Source: Gammaproteobacteria bacterium
Lineage (GTDB): Bacteria > Pseudomonadota > Gammaproteobacteria > Steroidobacterales > Steroidobacteraceae
Assembly: GCA_016874055.1 (NCBI GenBank)
Contig: VGVG01000002.1
Coordinates: 106,186 to 170,185, forward strand
Reading direction: 5' to 3'
DNA: 64,000 bases
Below the pieces are notes generated by a model that ran no database searches, had not been told where the DNA came from, and saw only the letters and a list, made by a program, of their open reading frames with translations. Made by a program: the position numbers and the translations under genes. Shown here in pieces: positions 21,402-31,391 of the stretch (position 1 is the stretch's first letter; every line of letters starts with the position of its first letter).

Positions 21402-21558
21402 TCGTGTTGAGGGAGGATTCCCAGGTTGGCGCGTGCGTCCAGCGCAAGTCAAGTAGGCGAACAACGCGGATCAAAAACTTAGCCGATCGAATCTTTTCGA
21501 AATACCCCGGCCTCGATTGATTCCTCTACTTCCGAATCGGATGAGTTAGTCTCTTCAC

Positions 21559-22641
21559 ATGCTCCGTCGATCTCGCTCGGCATCCGTTGCCTTGGCAGCC
21601 CTCGTGGCGGTACTCGTTCTCAGCTGGATTTTCCGAGGTGAAATCACGGAAAAGTTGATCGTCCGAGTAATTGAACGGTCTGCCGCCCTTCCCGACCCAG
21701 CCGTCGGTCTACCTGATGGTCTTCATGTCGGACTTTGCGGCACCGGCTCTCCTATGACCGATTCTCGCCATAGCGGCCCCTGTACGGCCGTTCTCGCCGG
21801 AAACCGTCTCTTTATCGTCGATGCCGGTCCCGGCAGCGCGTCTGTCTTGAACAGAATGCTGCTCAACCCCGGGCGGATCGACGCCGTGCTGTTGACGCAC
21901 TTTCACGGCGACCACATCGGCGGACTCGGCGACCTCGCTCTGCAGCGATGGATCTCGGCTTCAGCGAAAACGCCTTTGGAGGTCTACGGACCCGCGGGCG
22001 CCGTGGCGGTGGTCGAAGGCATCAAACGCGCGTACTCGAGCGATAACGATTACAGAACCGCTCACCATGGTTCGCTCATTGCTCCGCCCGAGGGGCGCGG
22101 CCTGTCCGCCCGGGAGTTTTCGACTGGAACCGACGGCAGAGCGGTTCTCATCGATACACCGCCACTCAAAATCACTGCCTTCTTAGTTGATCATGGACCG
22201 GTGCAACCGGCCGTGGGTTATCGTTTCGACTACAAAGGTCGCCGCATCGTGATCAGCGGCGACACGCGAGCGAGTACGGCAGTCGAACGCGAAGCTCAAA
22301 ATGTTGATCTATTGATCCACGAGGGGCTTTCGCCGCGACTCGTCGCGCTGATGGAACGCGGTTTCGCCCGCCATGCACGGACCGCGTACGCGCAAGTCAT
22401 GGCGGATATCCGCAATTACCACACGAGTCCCGAGCAGGCGGCCGAGATCGCGCAGCGTGCGGGCGTCAAAATGCTCGTGTTCAATCACATCGTGCCGCCT
22501 TTACCGAGCCGATTCTTGGATGCGCGTTTCCTCGGCGACGCCACATCGCGTTTCGATGGCCCCATCCGCGTCGGCGTCGATGGAGATTGGTTTTTTTTAG
22601 GCGTCGGATCGACCGACGTTGAGATGAGCTCCCGTCCATGA
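21559..22641 (+). CDS. MBL-fold metallohydrolase, N-terminally membrane anchored
   Basis: N-terminal TM helix; LLTHFHGDHIGGLGDL (HxHxDH) and ISGDTRAST; FNHIVPPLP. Confidence 0.87.
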   Translation: MLRRSRSASVALAALVAVLVLSWIFRGEITEKLIVRVIERSAALPDPAVGLPDGLHVGLCGTGSPMTDSRHSGPCTAVLAGNRLFIVDAGPGSASVLNRMLLNPGRIDAVLLTHFHGDHIGGLGDLALQRWISASAKTPLEVYGPAGAVAVVEGIKRAYSSDNDYRTAHHGSLIAPPEGRGLSAREFSTGTDGRAVLIDTPPLKITAFLVDHGPVQPAVGYRFDYKGRRIVISGDTRASTAVEREAQNVDLLIHEGLSPRLVALMERGFARHARTAYAQVMADIRNYHTSPEQAAEIAQRAGVKMLVFNHIVPPLPSRFLDARFLGDATSRFDGPIRVGVDGDWFFLGVGSTDVEMSSRP

Positions 22642-23813
22642 GCAGTCTGCGCGCACAGGTCGGACGTCGGATCGCACGATTCCTGACCAGCGAACGACAG
22701 CGGGATTTGATTCGCTCCCTGCGCTTGCTCGAACGACGAGTGGCTGGTCGTTCGCCAACGGTCCATTACTTCCATCAGTTTGATGATCCCTACAGCAAAC
22801 TTGCTATTTCGCAACTCGAGCGACTGGAGAGTCGTTATGCCATTCGGCTTGAGTGCCACGCCGTGCCTCCGCCCGATCTCGCGGCAGCACCCGAGTCTGC
22901 TGCGCTGCGCGAGTGGTCAAAGCGCGATGCCGCCGCCCTCGCCTCGCGTTTCGGTCTAGAAACCTCGGAAAACAAAGCAGTACTATCCGGGCTCACCGAG
23001 ACGCCGGAGTCGATCGAGCGAGGTGGCGCGCTGCGGAAACGCCTCGGACATTACCTCGGCGCGATGTTTTTTTTTGAGGGTGAGTGGTACTGGGGCATTG
23101 ATCGACTTCATCACCTCGAGTCGCGATTGCGCCAATCGGGCCTCGCAGCAAACGGTGAAGACCCCGGCACCCTAATGCCACCCGATCTGCGGTTTCTGTC
23201 GTTACCGCAGTCGAAAGATCCCACTCGAACGCCGCCAACGATCGAGTTCTTCTGTTCACTGCGTAGCCCGTACACCTGGCTCGCGGTGCCCCGGATACGA
23301 AAACTCGCGGAGCATTATGGCGCGAAGCTCGAACTCAAGTTCGTGCTCCCGATGGTGATGCGCGGTCTGCCGATACCGACTGATAAAAGATTTTACATCC
23401 TCATGGATGCCAAGCGCGAAGCCTCGCGCTTGGGGCTTCCCTTCGGTGATATAGCCGATCCGGTTGGACGCCCGGCAGAGCGAGGTCTCGCCGTCCTGCA
23501 CCACGCCATCCGACGCGGTTGCAAAGAAGAGTATCTGGAGTCGTTTCTGCGCGGCGTGTTCGCAGAAGGTATCGATGCCGGCACTTCGCGAGGACTCGAA
23601 CGAATTGCAGAGAGAGCGGGTCTTGATCGACGAACCGTCGATCTCGCAATTACCGATGAAACGTGGCGCATCGCTGCCGAGCAGCATCGCATCCAACTCC
23701 TATCGACAGGCTTGTGGGGGGTTCCGAGCTTTAGGGTGACGGGTTTGCCCGCCTATTGGGGGCAAGATAGGCTTTGGTGTCTTGAGGATGATCTGATTCG
23801 TCTGGCCACATGA
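22638..23813 (+). CDS. Two tandem DsbA-like (HCCA isomerase / kappa-GST-like) domains
   Basis: N-domain PTVHYFHQFDDPYSKLAISQLERLESRY; C-domain PTIEFFCSLRSPYTWLAVPRIRKLAEHYGAKLELKFVLPMV ... GVPSFRVTGLPAYWGQDRLWCLEDDL; no CXXC; ATGA overlap with upstream gene. Confidence 0.8.
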   Translation: MSSLRAQVGRRIARFLTSERQRDLIRSLRLLERRVAGRSPTVHYFHQFDDPYSKLAISQLERLESRYAIRLECHAVPPPDLAAAPESAALREWSKRDAAALASRFGLETSENKAVLSGLTETPESIERGGALRKRLGHYLGAMFFFEGEWYWGIDRLHHLESRLRQSGLAANGEDPGTLMPPDLRFLSLPQSKDPTRTPPTIEFFCSLRSPYTWLAVPRIRKLAEHYGAKLELKFVLPMVMRGLPIPTDKRFYILMDAKREASRLGLPFGDIADPVGRPAERGLAVLHHAIRRGCKEEYLESFLRGVFAEGIDAGTSRGLERIAERAGLDRRTVDLAITDETWRIAAEQHRIQLLSTGLWGVPSFRVTGLPAYWGQDRLWCLEDDLIRLAT

Positions 23814-25474
23814 CCCGCATACTCCGCCTCGCCCTACTTGTCGTTGCGATCCTTGCCGCGCTGGTCGCCGTGTTTTTCTTGGCTGGCGGTCGAACCGGGC
23901 TTGCGCTCTGGGTGGCGCGCTACGTGCTGCATGAGGAAAGCGCGCCGTTTCGCGAGGTCATTTGGCAGAAAGGCCCGACTGAACCCGTGGCTCAAAGAAA
24001 GCCTAACGTCATCCTCATCGTCGTCGATGATCTCGGCTACGACGATCTGACCGCGCTCGGCTCGGGCGTCGCGGGTGGACGAGTTCCAACGCCCAACATC
24101 GACAGTCTGGCTCGAGACGGCATCCGATTCGATGTAGCGTATTCCGGAAACGCGACCTGTGCGCCCTCGCGCGCCGCCATCATGACCGGTCGCTACGCGA
24201 CTCGCTTCGGGTTCGAGTTCACGCCGGCGCCTACGGCATTCATGAGGCTGATTTCTTCGGGCATCAATCGCAATCCCGGTGAACCTCCGCCACTTTATTT
24301 TTCTGACCGTGCGTCGGATCAACCACCCGTCGCGGATATGGGTCTGCCAACGAGCGAGATCACCATCGCGAAACTGCTGCAAAAAACGGGCTATCATACC
24401 GTTCAGATCGGCAAGTGGCATCTCGGCGATAGCCCGAGATATCGCGCCTACGCGCACGGCTTCAATGAATCTTTGAGTCTGCAATACGGCGCAGCGATGT
24501 ACCTCCCCGAGGACGATCCGCGTGTCGTCACGGCCGTTGCCGAGCGCGATCTGATCTCAGAATTCATTATTGCCAATGAACCTTGGGGTGTTCGGTTCAA
24601 TGATGGGGAGATCTTCGAGCCCAATCGCTATCTCACCGACTACCTGACCGACGAGGCGGTGCGTGTGGTCGACGCTAATCGCAATCGACCGTTTTTTCTT
24701 TATCTCGCGTACAACGCACCGCATACGCCGCTTCAGGCGACTCGTGCGGACTATGACGCCCTACCTTTCATCGAAGATCGCACGCTGCGGGTTTATGCGG
24801 CGATGCTACGATCACTCGATCGCAATATCGGAAGATTGCTCGACGGGCTTCGCGAACGCGGTCTTGAGCAGGACACGCTCATCCTGTTCACGAGCGACAA
24901 CGGCGCACCTCACTACGCGGGGGTCGGATATCGTAATCAACCCTATCGGGGCTGGAAAGCCACATATTTTGAGGGAGGCATACGAGTGCCCTTCCTGATG
25001 CGCTGGCCCTCTACCCTGCCGGCCGGAAAAATGGTCTCAGGTCCTGCAGCGCACTTCGATATTTTTTCGACCATCGCCGCAGCGGCAGACGCCTCCGTGC
25101 CGCAGGATCGCATCATCGATGGCGTCAACCTGCTCCCCTTTGCTCGCGGCGAAGCGAGGGGGCGACCTCACGGAGCGCTCTTCTGGCGGACGGACGATTA
25201 CCTCACCCTGCGACTTGGCGATTGGAAACTCCAAACGAGTGAGCGCTCCGCGAAAACCTGGCTCTTTGACCTCTCGACGGATCCGCTCGAGCGGATCAAC
25301 CTCGCCACGCGAGACCCCGCAAGAGTGGCCGACATGAAAGCGCGACTCGAAGAATTCAACAAACAGCAATCCGCACCGCTTTGGCAATCACTCGCCGCCA
25401 ATCCAGTGCCGATCGATCGGTCTTCGCTGGAGCCCCCGAAGCGGAACGAGGAGTTTGTCTACTTTTCCAACTGA
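23810..25474 (+). CDS. Sulfatase (arylsulfatase-type, Cys-type formylglycine)
   Basis: PNVILIVVDDLGYDDL; NATCAPSRAAIMTGRY (C-x-P-S-R); GKWHLGD; 4-bp overlap with upstream gene; N-terminal TM/signal. Confidence 0.9.
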   Translation: MTRILRLALLVVAILAALVAVFFLAGGRTGLALWVARYVLHEESAPFREVIWQKGPTEPVAQRKPNVILIVVDDLGYDDLTALGSGVAGGRVPTPNIDSLARDGIRFDVAYSGNATCAPSRAAIMTGRYATRFGFEFTPAPTAFMRLISSGINRNPGEPPPLYFSDRASDQPPVADMGLPTSEITIAKLLQKTGYHTVQIGKWHLGDSPRYRAYAHGFNESLSLQYGAAMYLPEDDPRVVTAVAERDLISEFIIANEPWGVRFNDGEIFEPNRYLTDYLTDEAVRVVDANRNRPFFLYLAYNAPHTPLQATRADYDALPFIEDRTLRVYAAMLRSLDRNIGRLLDGLRERGLEQDTLILFTSDNGAPHYAGVGYRNQPYRGWKATYFEGGIRVPFLMRWPSTLPAGKMVSGPAAHFDIFSTIAAAADASVPQDRIIDGVNLLPFARGEARGRPHGALFWRTDDYLTLRLGDWKLQTSERSAKTWLFDLSTDPLERINLATRDPARVADMKARLEEFNKQQSAPLWQSLAANPVPIDRSSLEPPKRNEEFVYFSN

Positions 25475-26235
25475 CGGAGTGAGTCGAAGATTTCTCGCAA
25501 TGCCTTTAAGGGTAACTGACCGGACGCCGAACCCCGCGAGCCCACTGCGAACGTCATTGCAGACCCGAACGTACCGCCGAATACGCGCGTAACCACACCG
25601 AGCGGTCCCATGGCCATCGTGACGAGCGGCAGCGATAACTCACGGTGTGCGCGCTCCGTTACAGCAAGAAGAGCGACCACATCGGATACCGACTTCGGTA
25701 TCACGGCGAGCTTGGCGACATCTGCGCCCATCGCAGCTGCGCGGCACAACACAGACATCATCTCGGTATCCGACGGCGTACCACCGAAATGGTGTGAGGA
25801 AAGGATGACCTGAACGCCGCTCTCGCGGGCAGCGTCGATCACCGTCTTGACGCATAGCGATGGCAGCGACAACTCCACATCAACGAATTCTAAAATTCTG
25901 GATCGCGCAACCTGCTCGAGTAGCCCCGTCGCTTCGGACGGCTCATAACCACCCGTTGCACCCCCCTCACCCTTGGAGCGCAGAGTGAAAATCAGCGGCA
26001 TCTCGCCTGCTGCCGCCCTCAGTCGCGCTGCTGCAGAAAGAATGCTGTCCGTCGAGCCTCTCCCATCAAAGTAATCGGCACGCCACTCGATGATGTCGGG
26101 TTGGAGGGCGACTAAACCGCGGATTTCAGTCTCGAGCGCTCCCGAATCGGAGGCGAGCAAAGGCAGGCATACGGCAGGGTCGACACCGTTGCCGAGCGGA
26201 GTCCCGCGAACCAAAAGAGGACGAAAGCCCGTCAT
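25459..26235 (-). CDS. aroD: Type I 3-dehydroquinate dehydratase
   Basis: DIIEWRADYFDG; VILSSHHFGGTPSDTEMMSVLCRAAAMGADVAKLAVIPKS; converges on and overlaps sulfatase by 16 bp. Confidence 0.88.
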   Translation of the reverse strand: MTGFRPLLVRGTPLGNGVDPAVCLPLLASDSGALETEIRGLVALQPDIIEWRADYFDGRGSTDSILSAAARLRAAAGEMPLIFTLRSKGEGGATGGYEPSEATGLLEQVARSRILEFVDVELSLPSLCVKTVIDAARESGVQVILSSHHFGGTPSDTEMMSVLCRAAAMGADVAKLAVIPKSVSDVVALLAVTERAHRELSLPLVTMAMGPLGVVTRVFGGTFGSAMTFAVGSRGSASGQLPLKALREIFDSLRQLEK

Positions 26236-27458
26236 GAGAAAAAGTTTAGGAAGGTGGTTATGATGATAGCGTTCGTGAAGTCGATGAAAAACGCACCGAC
26301 GAGCGGAGCCACCAGAAACGCCCGAGGAGCGGGGCCGAAGCGCTCCACGATCGTGCGCATTACCGCCATGGCATTGGCCGTCGTACCGAGCATGAATCCG
26401 GTGAATCCACCGGTCATCACTGCTGCGTCATAATCGCGACCCATCAACCGGAATACAACCCAGCCGCAGAAGAGCGCCACAGCGATTAGTTGTAAAACGA
26501 GATTCACGATCAGCGGTAAGGCTAGCGATGCCAACTCCCAGAGCTTGAGATTCATGAGGGCGACGACTAAAAACAGCGTGAGACACACGGCGCCGATTCT
26601 CGCGGCGAGATCGTGCGGAATGCGGATCCAGCCAGTTCTATCGTCAAGATTTCTGATCATGGTGCCGACAAGCATGGCACCGACATAACCCGGAAGCGTC
26701 AGTCCAACTTTGATGAAAACTTCACTCAAAATGGCGCCGATCGCCATTGCAACGAGCAACACAGTTAAGGCCTTTATGGCATCTCGGAGGCCATCCTCGT
26801 CGTGATTATCCTGCGTGTCATCGCGGTGCTTCTCGAGATTCGTCACCTCAAATTGGTTCGAGGACTTACGCGCTGAACGGCCAAGCGGACCTTTCAGACC
26901 GTGACGCTCTAATAATTGTGTGGCGATAGGTCCGCCGAATAATCCACCGAGGACGATACCCGCCATAGCTGCCGCGATGGCAAGACTCTCCGCCGCGGGC
27001 ACGCCGGCTGCCGCGAACTGCGGTGCAAAAGCGAGTGAAGTGGCAGGGCCTCCGGCGAGTGCGGTCGAACTCATCAGCACGCCCAGCAAGGGAGTTTCGC
27101 CAAACGCAATGGCGACACCGATTCCGATGAGGTTTTGAGCGATGGCGAGAATACTCGCGAGCACGAGGAACAAAAGTGCCTGGCTACTCCCTACACGCAG
27201 CAAGGACAAACTCGCGCCGAGCCCGATAGACGTGAAGAACGCCGTCATCAACGGAGCCTGGAGAGAGGTGTCAAAATCGACGACCACGGTATTGTTGATG
27301 CGTAACGCGGTGATGAGCAACGCGGCGAGCAAGCCACCCACTACCGCTGCGGGAATGTTGTACCGCCCTAGCACGGGAGTAGCCCTGACGAGCGCCCTAC
27401 CCACGAGCATCGCAAACCCGCCTAGCGCGAGGGTCTGAATTAGATCGAACCGGGTCAT
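26232..27458 (-). CDS. gltS: Sodium/glutamate symporter
   Basis: Two halves of TM helices with GGPATSLAFAPQF and GFTGFMLGTTANAMAVMRTIVERFGPAPRAFLVAPLVGAFFIDFTNAIIITTFLNFF. Confidence 0.9.
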   Translation of the reverse strand: MTRFDLIQTLALGGFAMLVGRALVRATPVLGRYNIPAAVVGGLLAALLITALRINNTVVVDFDTSLQAPLMTAFFTSIGLGASLSLLRVGSSQALLFLVLASILAIAQNLIGIGVAIAFGETPLLGVLMSSTALAGGPATSLAFAPQFAAAGVPAAESLAIAAAMAGIVLGGLFGGPIATQLLERHGLKGPLGRSARKSSNQFEVTNLEKHRDDTQDNHDEDGLRDAIKALTVLLVAMAIGAILSEVFIKVGLTLPGYVGAMLVGTMIRNLDDRTGWIRIPHDLAARIGAVCLTLFLVVALMNLKLWELASLALPLIVNLVLQLIAVALFCGWVVFRLMGRDYDAAVMTGGFTGFMLGTTANAMAVMRTIVERFGPAPRAFLVAPLVGAFFIDFTNAIIITTFLNFFS

Positions 27459-27797
27459 TGGCGCCTACCCTAGCACGAGCGCGAGGTCCGTTCGCGGAAG
27501 CCCACGATCGATACACCTGTTACAGCGAACGCGATGGTGGCACCAAGTGGGGAGGCTCCCATGTCTTATAAGGCATCGCACGCGTCACCTTGAGCACCGA
27601 TACAAGCAGCATCAGAAATCTCTTTGTAAGCCGAACTGGTTGCAGGGCTGCGCAACTGCAAGAGAACCCAGACGGGTTACGACGTGCGCGATTCGTCTCT
27701 CCCACCGTATATTAATTTGAAAATGTATTCGGCCCAATACCACTTATCGACTGAGCGTGAGCGGCTGATCGTGATCACCAGCTATGGCCTGATCCGT

Positions 27798-29021
27798 TCA
27801 GTTGAAAATTTTGGTGGGGGACTCGAGCTTGCTCTTGAGCGCTTGGATCATTGCAGCAGCGTCGAATCCGTCGACGAAGCGATGATCGAATGAGGACGAA
27901 ATATTCATCATGCAGCGGATCACCATCTGCCCGTCGACCACGACGACGCGCTCTACCGCCTTATTGATGCCGATGATGGCGACCTCGGGCAAGTTGAGTA
28001 TCGGCGTCGAGACGATGCCGCCGAGCTTGCCGAGACTGGTAACAGTGATTGTGGAGCCGGAGAGCTCATCTCGGCGCACATTTGAGGATTTAGCCGCGTC
28101 GCTGACACGGCGGATTTCAGCGGCGAGCCCTTCGAAATCTTGCGACATGACATCGCGCACAACCGGGACCTTGAGCCCATCTGGCGTTTGCGTGGCGATC
28201 CCGGCATGTACGGCGGCGTGGCGCAGAATCACGTTACGCTTTTCATCGTACAGGGCGTTGCACTGAGGGAAATCCTTCAGCACCTGCGCCAACGCCTTGA
28301 CAATAAAAGGCAGATAAGTCACCGACGGACTACCCTTCGGACGTTGCGTATTGAGCGCTATGCGCAAAGCCTCGAGCTCAGTGACATCCACTTCCTCGAC
28401 ATACGCGAAATGGGGCGCTACTCGCTTTACCTCGGCCATACGCTGAGCGATGAGGCGACGCACGCCGATAACCGGAATTTCGGTCACGCCTGCACCTTCG
28501 CTGCGCGTACGCTCAAGATCAGGAGTCAAAATGCGGCCCTGTGGTCCCGATCCAGAGACAGTCGATAAATCAATGCCTGTCTCAAAGGCTCGCCGACGCG
28601 TTGCCGGAGAGGTCATCACCCGGCCCGCTGAAGCGATCGATCCGAGAGACGACGTTGCCGATGCGATCTGAGCTGACGCGGCCTGAGCAGGCGCAGCCTT
28701 TGCGAGTGAGACCTGCGAAGTCCAGGGCGAGTTCGCTGCATTCGCCGCGACAGGCGCTGCGCTACTGGCTCCCGCCTTAGCTTCGATTTCAAACACGATG
28801 AACTCTGAACCGACGGCGATGACATCACCGGGTTTACCCGTGATCGATACCACTCGCCCACTCACTGGCGAGGGCACCTCCACGACGGCCTTATCGGTCG
28901 ACATTTCGACGAGCGGAGAGTCCTCCCGGACGACATCGCCCAGCTCCACCTTCCACGAGATGACTTCGGCGGATACCGTACCTTCGCCGAGATCGGGCAG
29001 CCGCATCACATATCGGGTCAT
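27798..29021 (-). CDS. Branched-chain/pyruvate dehydrogenase E2 (dihydrolipoyl acyltransferase)
   Basis: MTRYVMRLPDLGEGTVSAEVISWKV..., lipoyl EMSTDKAVVEVPSPVSG; SFDHRFVDGFDAAAMI; start ATG 29021. Confidence 0.92.
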   Translation of the reverse strand: MTRYVMRLPDLGEGTVSAEVISWKVELGDVVREDSPLVEMSTDKAVVEVPSPVSGRVVSITGKPGDVIAVGSEFIVFEIEAKAGASSAAPVAANAANSPWTSQVSLAKAAPAQAASAQIASATSSLGSIASAGRVMTSPATRRRAFETGIDLSTVSGSGPQGRILTPDLERTRSEGAGVTEIPVIGVRRLIAQRMAEVKRVAPHFAYVEEVDVTELEALRIALNTQRPKGSPSVTYLPFIVKALAQVLKDFPQCNALYDEKRNVILRHAAVHAGIATQTPDGLKVPVVRDVMSQDFEGLAAEIRRVSDAAKSSNVRRDELSGSTITVTSLGKLGGIVSTPILNLPEVAIIGINKAVERVVVVDGQMVIRCMMNISSSFDHRFVDGFDAAAMIQALKSKLESPTKIFN

Positions 29022-30037
29022 GACTGCTCTCCCATAAGCCGGCGCAGCGCATTCATTACCCGACGCTTGCCGGGGAAATACTCCCACTCGAACGCGTGCG
29101 GATACGGCGTATCCCAACCGGTTACACGAGTGATTGGTGCCTCGAGATTCCAGAAGCAATGCTCTTGGATCGATGCGGAAAGCTCCGCACCGAACCCTGC
29201 AAAACGAGTCGCCTCGTGCACGATGAGGCAACGACCGGTTTTACTGACGGACCCCGCAATAGTATCGACATCGAGCGGTACCATGCTGCGAATGTCGATG
29301 ACCTCGGCGTCAAGATCCAGTGCAGCCGCCGCTGCGAGACTGACATGGACCATCGTCCCGTAGGTCACGATGGTGACCGCACTACCCTCGCGCGTCACGG
29401 CCGCCTGACCAAGGGGCACCGTGTAATATCCCTCAGGCACTTCAGCGAGCAGATGTCCCGCCCATGACTGCGCAGGCTTGTCGGGCTCACCATCGAAAGG
29501 GCCGTTATAGATGCGCTTGGGTTCAAAGAATAAGACCGGATCATCATCTTCGATCGCAGCGATCAGCATGCCTTTTGCGTCGTACGGGTTCGACGGCATC
29601 ACCGTCTTGATACCGCTCACGTGTGCGAACACTGCTTCCGGACTCTGCGAGTGCGTCTGACCGCCACGGATTCCACCGCCGCAGGGCGTGCGGATGGTGA
29701 GCGGCGCGGTGAAGGCAGCAGCACTGCGATACCGCAGGCGCGCAACCTCACTCACGATTTGGTCGTAGGCTGGATAGATGTAGTCGGCGAACTGGATCTC
29801 CACTACGGGACGCAAGCCATTGGCACACATACCGACGGCTGCACCCACAATACCCCCCTCGGCGATGGGCGTGTCGAGCACTCGGTGAGTGCCGTGCTTT
29901 TTCTGCAGGCTCTCGGTGACTCGGAACACACCACCGAAATAACCGACGTCCTCACCGAGAACCACCACATCCGAATTGCGGGTAAGCATAATGTCCATCG
30001 CAGAATTGAGAGCCTGTACCATATTCATTGTCGGCAC
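29018..30037 (-). CDS. 2-oxoacid dehydrogenase E1 beta subunit
   Basis: MNMVQALNSAMDIMLTRNSDVVVLGEDVGYFGGVFRVTESLQKKHG...DTPIAEGGIVGAAVGM; start GTG 30037 or ATG 30028, E1-alpha stop at 30042. Confidence 0.92.
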   Translation of the reverse strand: MPTMNMVQALNSAMDIMLTRNSDVVVLGEDVGYFGGVFRVTESLQKKHGTHRVLDTPIAEGGIVGAAVGMCANGLRPVVEIQFADYIYPAYDQIVSEVARLRYRSAAAFTAPLTIRTPCGGGIRGGQTHSQSPEAVFAHVSGIKTVMPSNPYDAKGMLIAAIEDDDPVLFFEPKRIYNGPFDGEPDKPAQSWAGHLLAEVPEGYYTVPLGQAAVTREGSAVTIVTYGTMVHVSLAAAAALDLDAEVIDIRSMVPLDVDTIAGSVSKTGRCLIVHEATRFAGFGAELSASIQEHCFWNLEAPITRVTGWDTPYPHAFEWEYFPGKRRVMNALRRLMGEQS

Positions 30038-30041
30038 GGCT

Positions 30042-31283
30042 TTACTGCCCTCGCTCTGCAAGCTCAGCCAACAATTCATCTCGTTGGGCACGCAGAGACG
30101 GCGGTAATTCTTTAAAGACGTCCTCGAACAACAGCGACGGATCGAGCCGAAAGCCCTCATTGAGCGTGCCGAAGGAAACGGCCTCTTGCCACGCCGCAGT
30201 GACCTCCTCTTCGACTTCTCGTGCGAGCGCCGTATGACAAGCCTCATCCCACTCGCCCAGAGTAATGAGGTGGGCTTTCAAACGCACTACGGGATCGCCG
30301 AGCGGCCATACATCGAACTCGTCACGCGGTCGATAACGCGTAGGATCGTCACTCGTCGAGTGAGCGCCAGCGCGATACGTGACATGCTCGATCAACGTCG
30401 CGCCATGACCTTCCCGTGCACGCTCTGCAGCCCAGGCCGTCGCGGCATACACCGCTAGAAAATCGTTGCCATCGACGCGCAGACCTGCGATGCCAATGCC
30501 AGGACCGCGGGCGGCAAACGAGCGTTGCTCCCCGCCTGCATATCCCTGAAAGGTCGAGATCGCCCACTGATTGTTGACGATATTTAGGACGGCGGGCGCC
30601 TTGTAGACCTTGGCGAACGTCAGCGCGTGATGGAAATCCGCCTCGGCTGTGCTGCCCTCACCAAGCCATGCCGCAGAGATATCGGTTTCGCCTTTAATTG
30701 CCGCCGCCATCGCCCAACCCACGGCCTGAGGAAACTGCGTCGCGAGGTTTCCGGAGATCGAAAAGATGTGTCGCTCAGCAGAGTGGTACATGACCGGTAA
30801 TTGTCGACCCTTACACATATCTCGAGAATTCGACAGCAACTGCGACATGAGATCGACGAGCGAGAGCCCACGCGCGAAAAAAAGTCCCTGATTTCGATAA
30901 GACGGGAAGAGCATGTCACGGTCGCGAAGTGCGATCGCTGCGGCAGCGGATACCGCCTCTTCGCCCAAGGAACGCATATAGAACGTGATACGTCCCTGAC
31001 GCTGAGCACGCTGCATGCGGTCGTCGAAGGTTCTCGTGAGTATCATAACGCGCAAGCCCCGACGCAGTGTGTCGGCATCGAGTTTGGGTTCCCAAGGGCC
31101 TACGGCACGATGCTCGTCATCGAGCACGCGAATCAAACCCTCAGCCAGTGGAACCGTTCCAAGAACGGGAACATCAATGGGCGGCCGCGGACATGCACCC
31201 GCCGCCACGATTTTCACGTAACTGAAATCCGGTTGTTCTCCGGGCCGTGCGGGGACCACTGGAATGTGCAGGCGAGACATCAT
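30042..31283 (-). CDS. 2-oxoacid dehydrogenase E1 alpha subunit
   Basis: RDRDMLFPSYRNQGLFFARG...AAWLGEGSTAEADFHHALTFAKVYKAPAVLNIVNNQWAISTFQ (TPP-binding); TYRAGAHSTSDDPTRYRP. Confidence 0.92.
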   Translation of the reverse strand: MMSRLHIPVVPARPGEQPDFSYVKIVAAGACPRPPIDVPVLGTVPLAEGLIRVLDDEHRAVGPWEPKLDADTLRRGLRVMILTRTFDDRMQRAQRQGRITFYMRSLGEEAVSAAAAIALRDRDMLFPSYRNQGLFFARGLSLVDLMSQLLSNSRDMCKGRQLPVMYHSAERHIFSISGNLATQFPQAVGWAMAAAIKGETDISAAWLGEGSTAEADFHHALTFAKVYKAPAVLNIVNNQWAISTFQGYAGGEQRSFAARGPGIGIAGLRVDGNDFLAVYAATAWAAERAREGHGATLIEHVTYRAGAHSTSDDPTRYRPRDEFDVWPLGDPVVRLKAHLITLGEWDEACHTALAREVEEEVTAAWQEAVSFGTLNEGFRLDPSLLFEDVFKELPPSLRAQRDELLAELAERGQ

Positions 31284-31391
31284 GGATCAGGAGAATAAAT
31301 CAGATTCCCTAGATAGAAATGCCCATTTCCCATTACTCATAGCGGTTTCAAGAGTGAATTATCGAATAAATCAGGTTATTTGAGTATCGGC

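Noticed and set aside
27684-27893. 69-aa plus-strand ORF between gltS and the E2 gene
   Set aside because: Second half is antisense to E2; first half has no recognisable domain.
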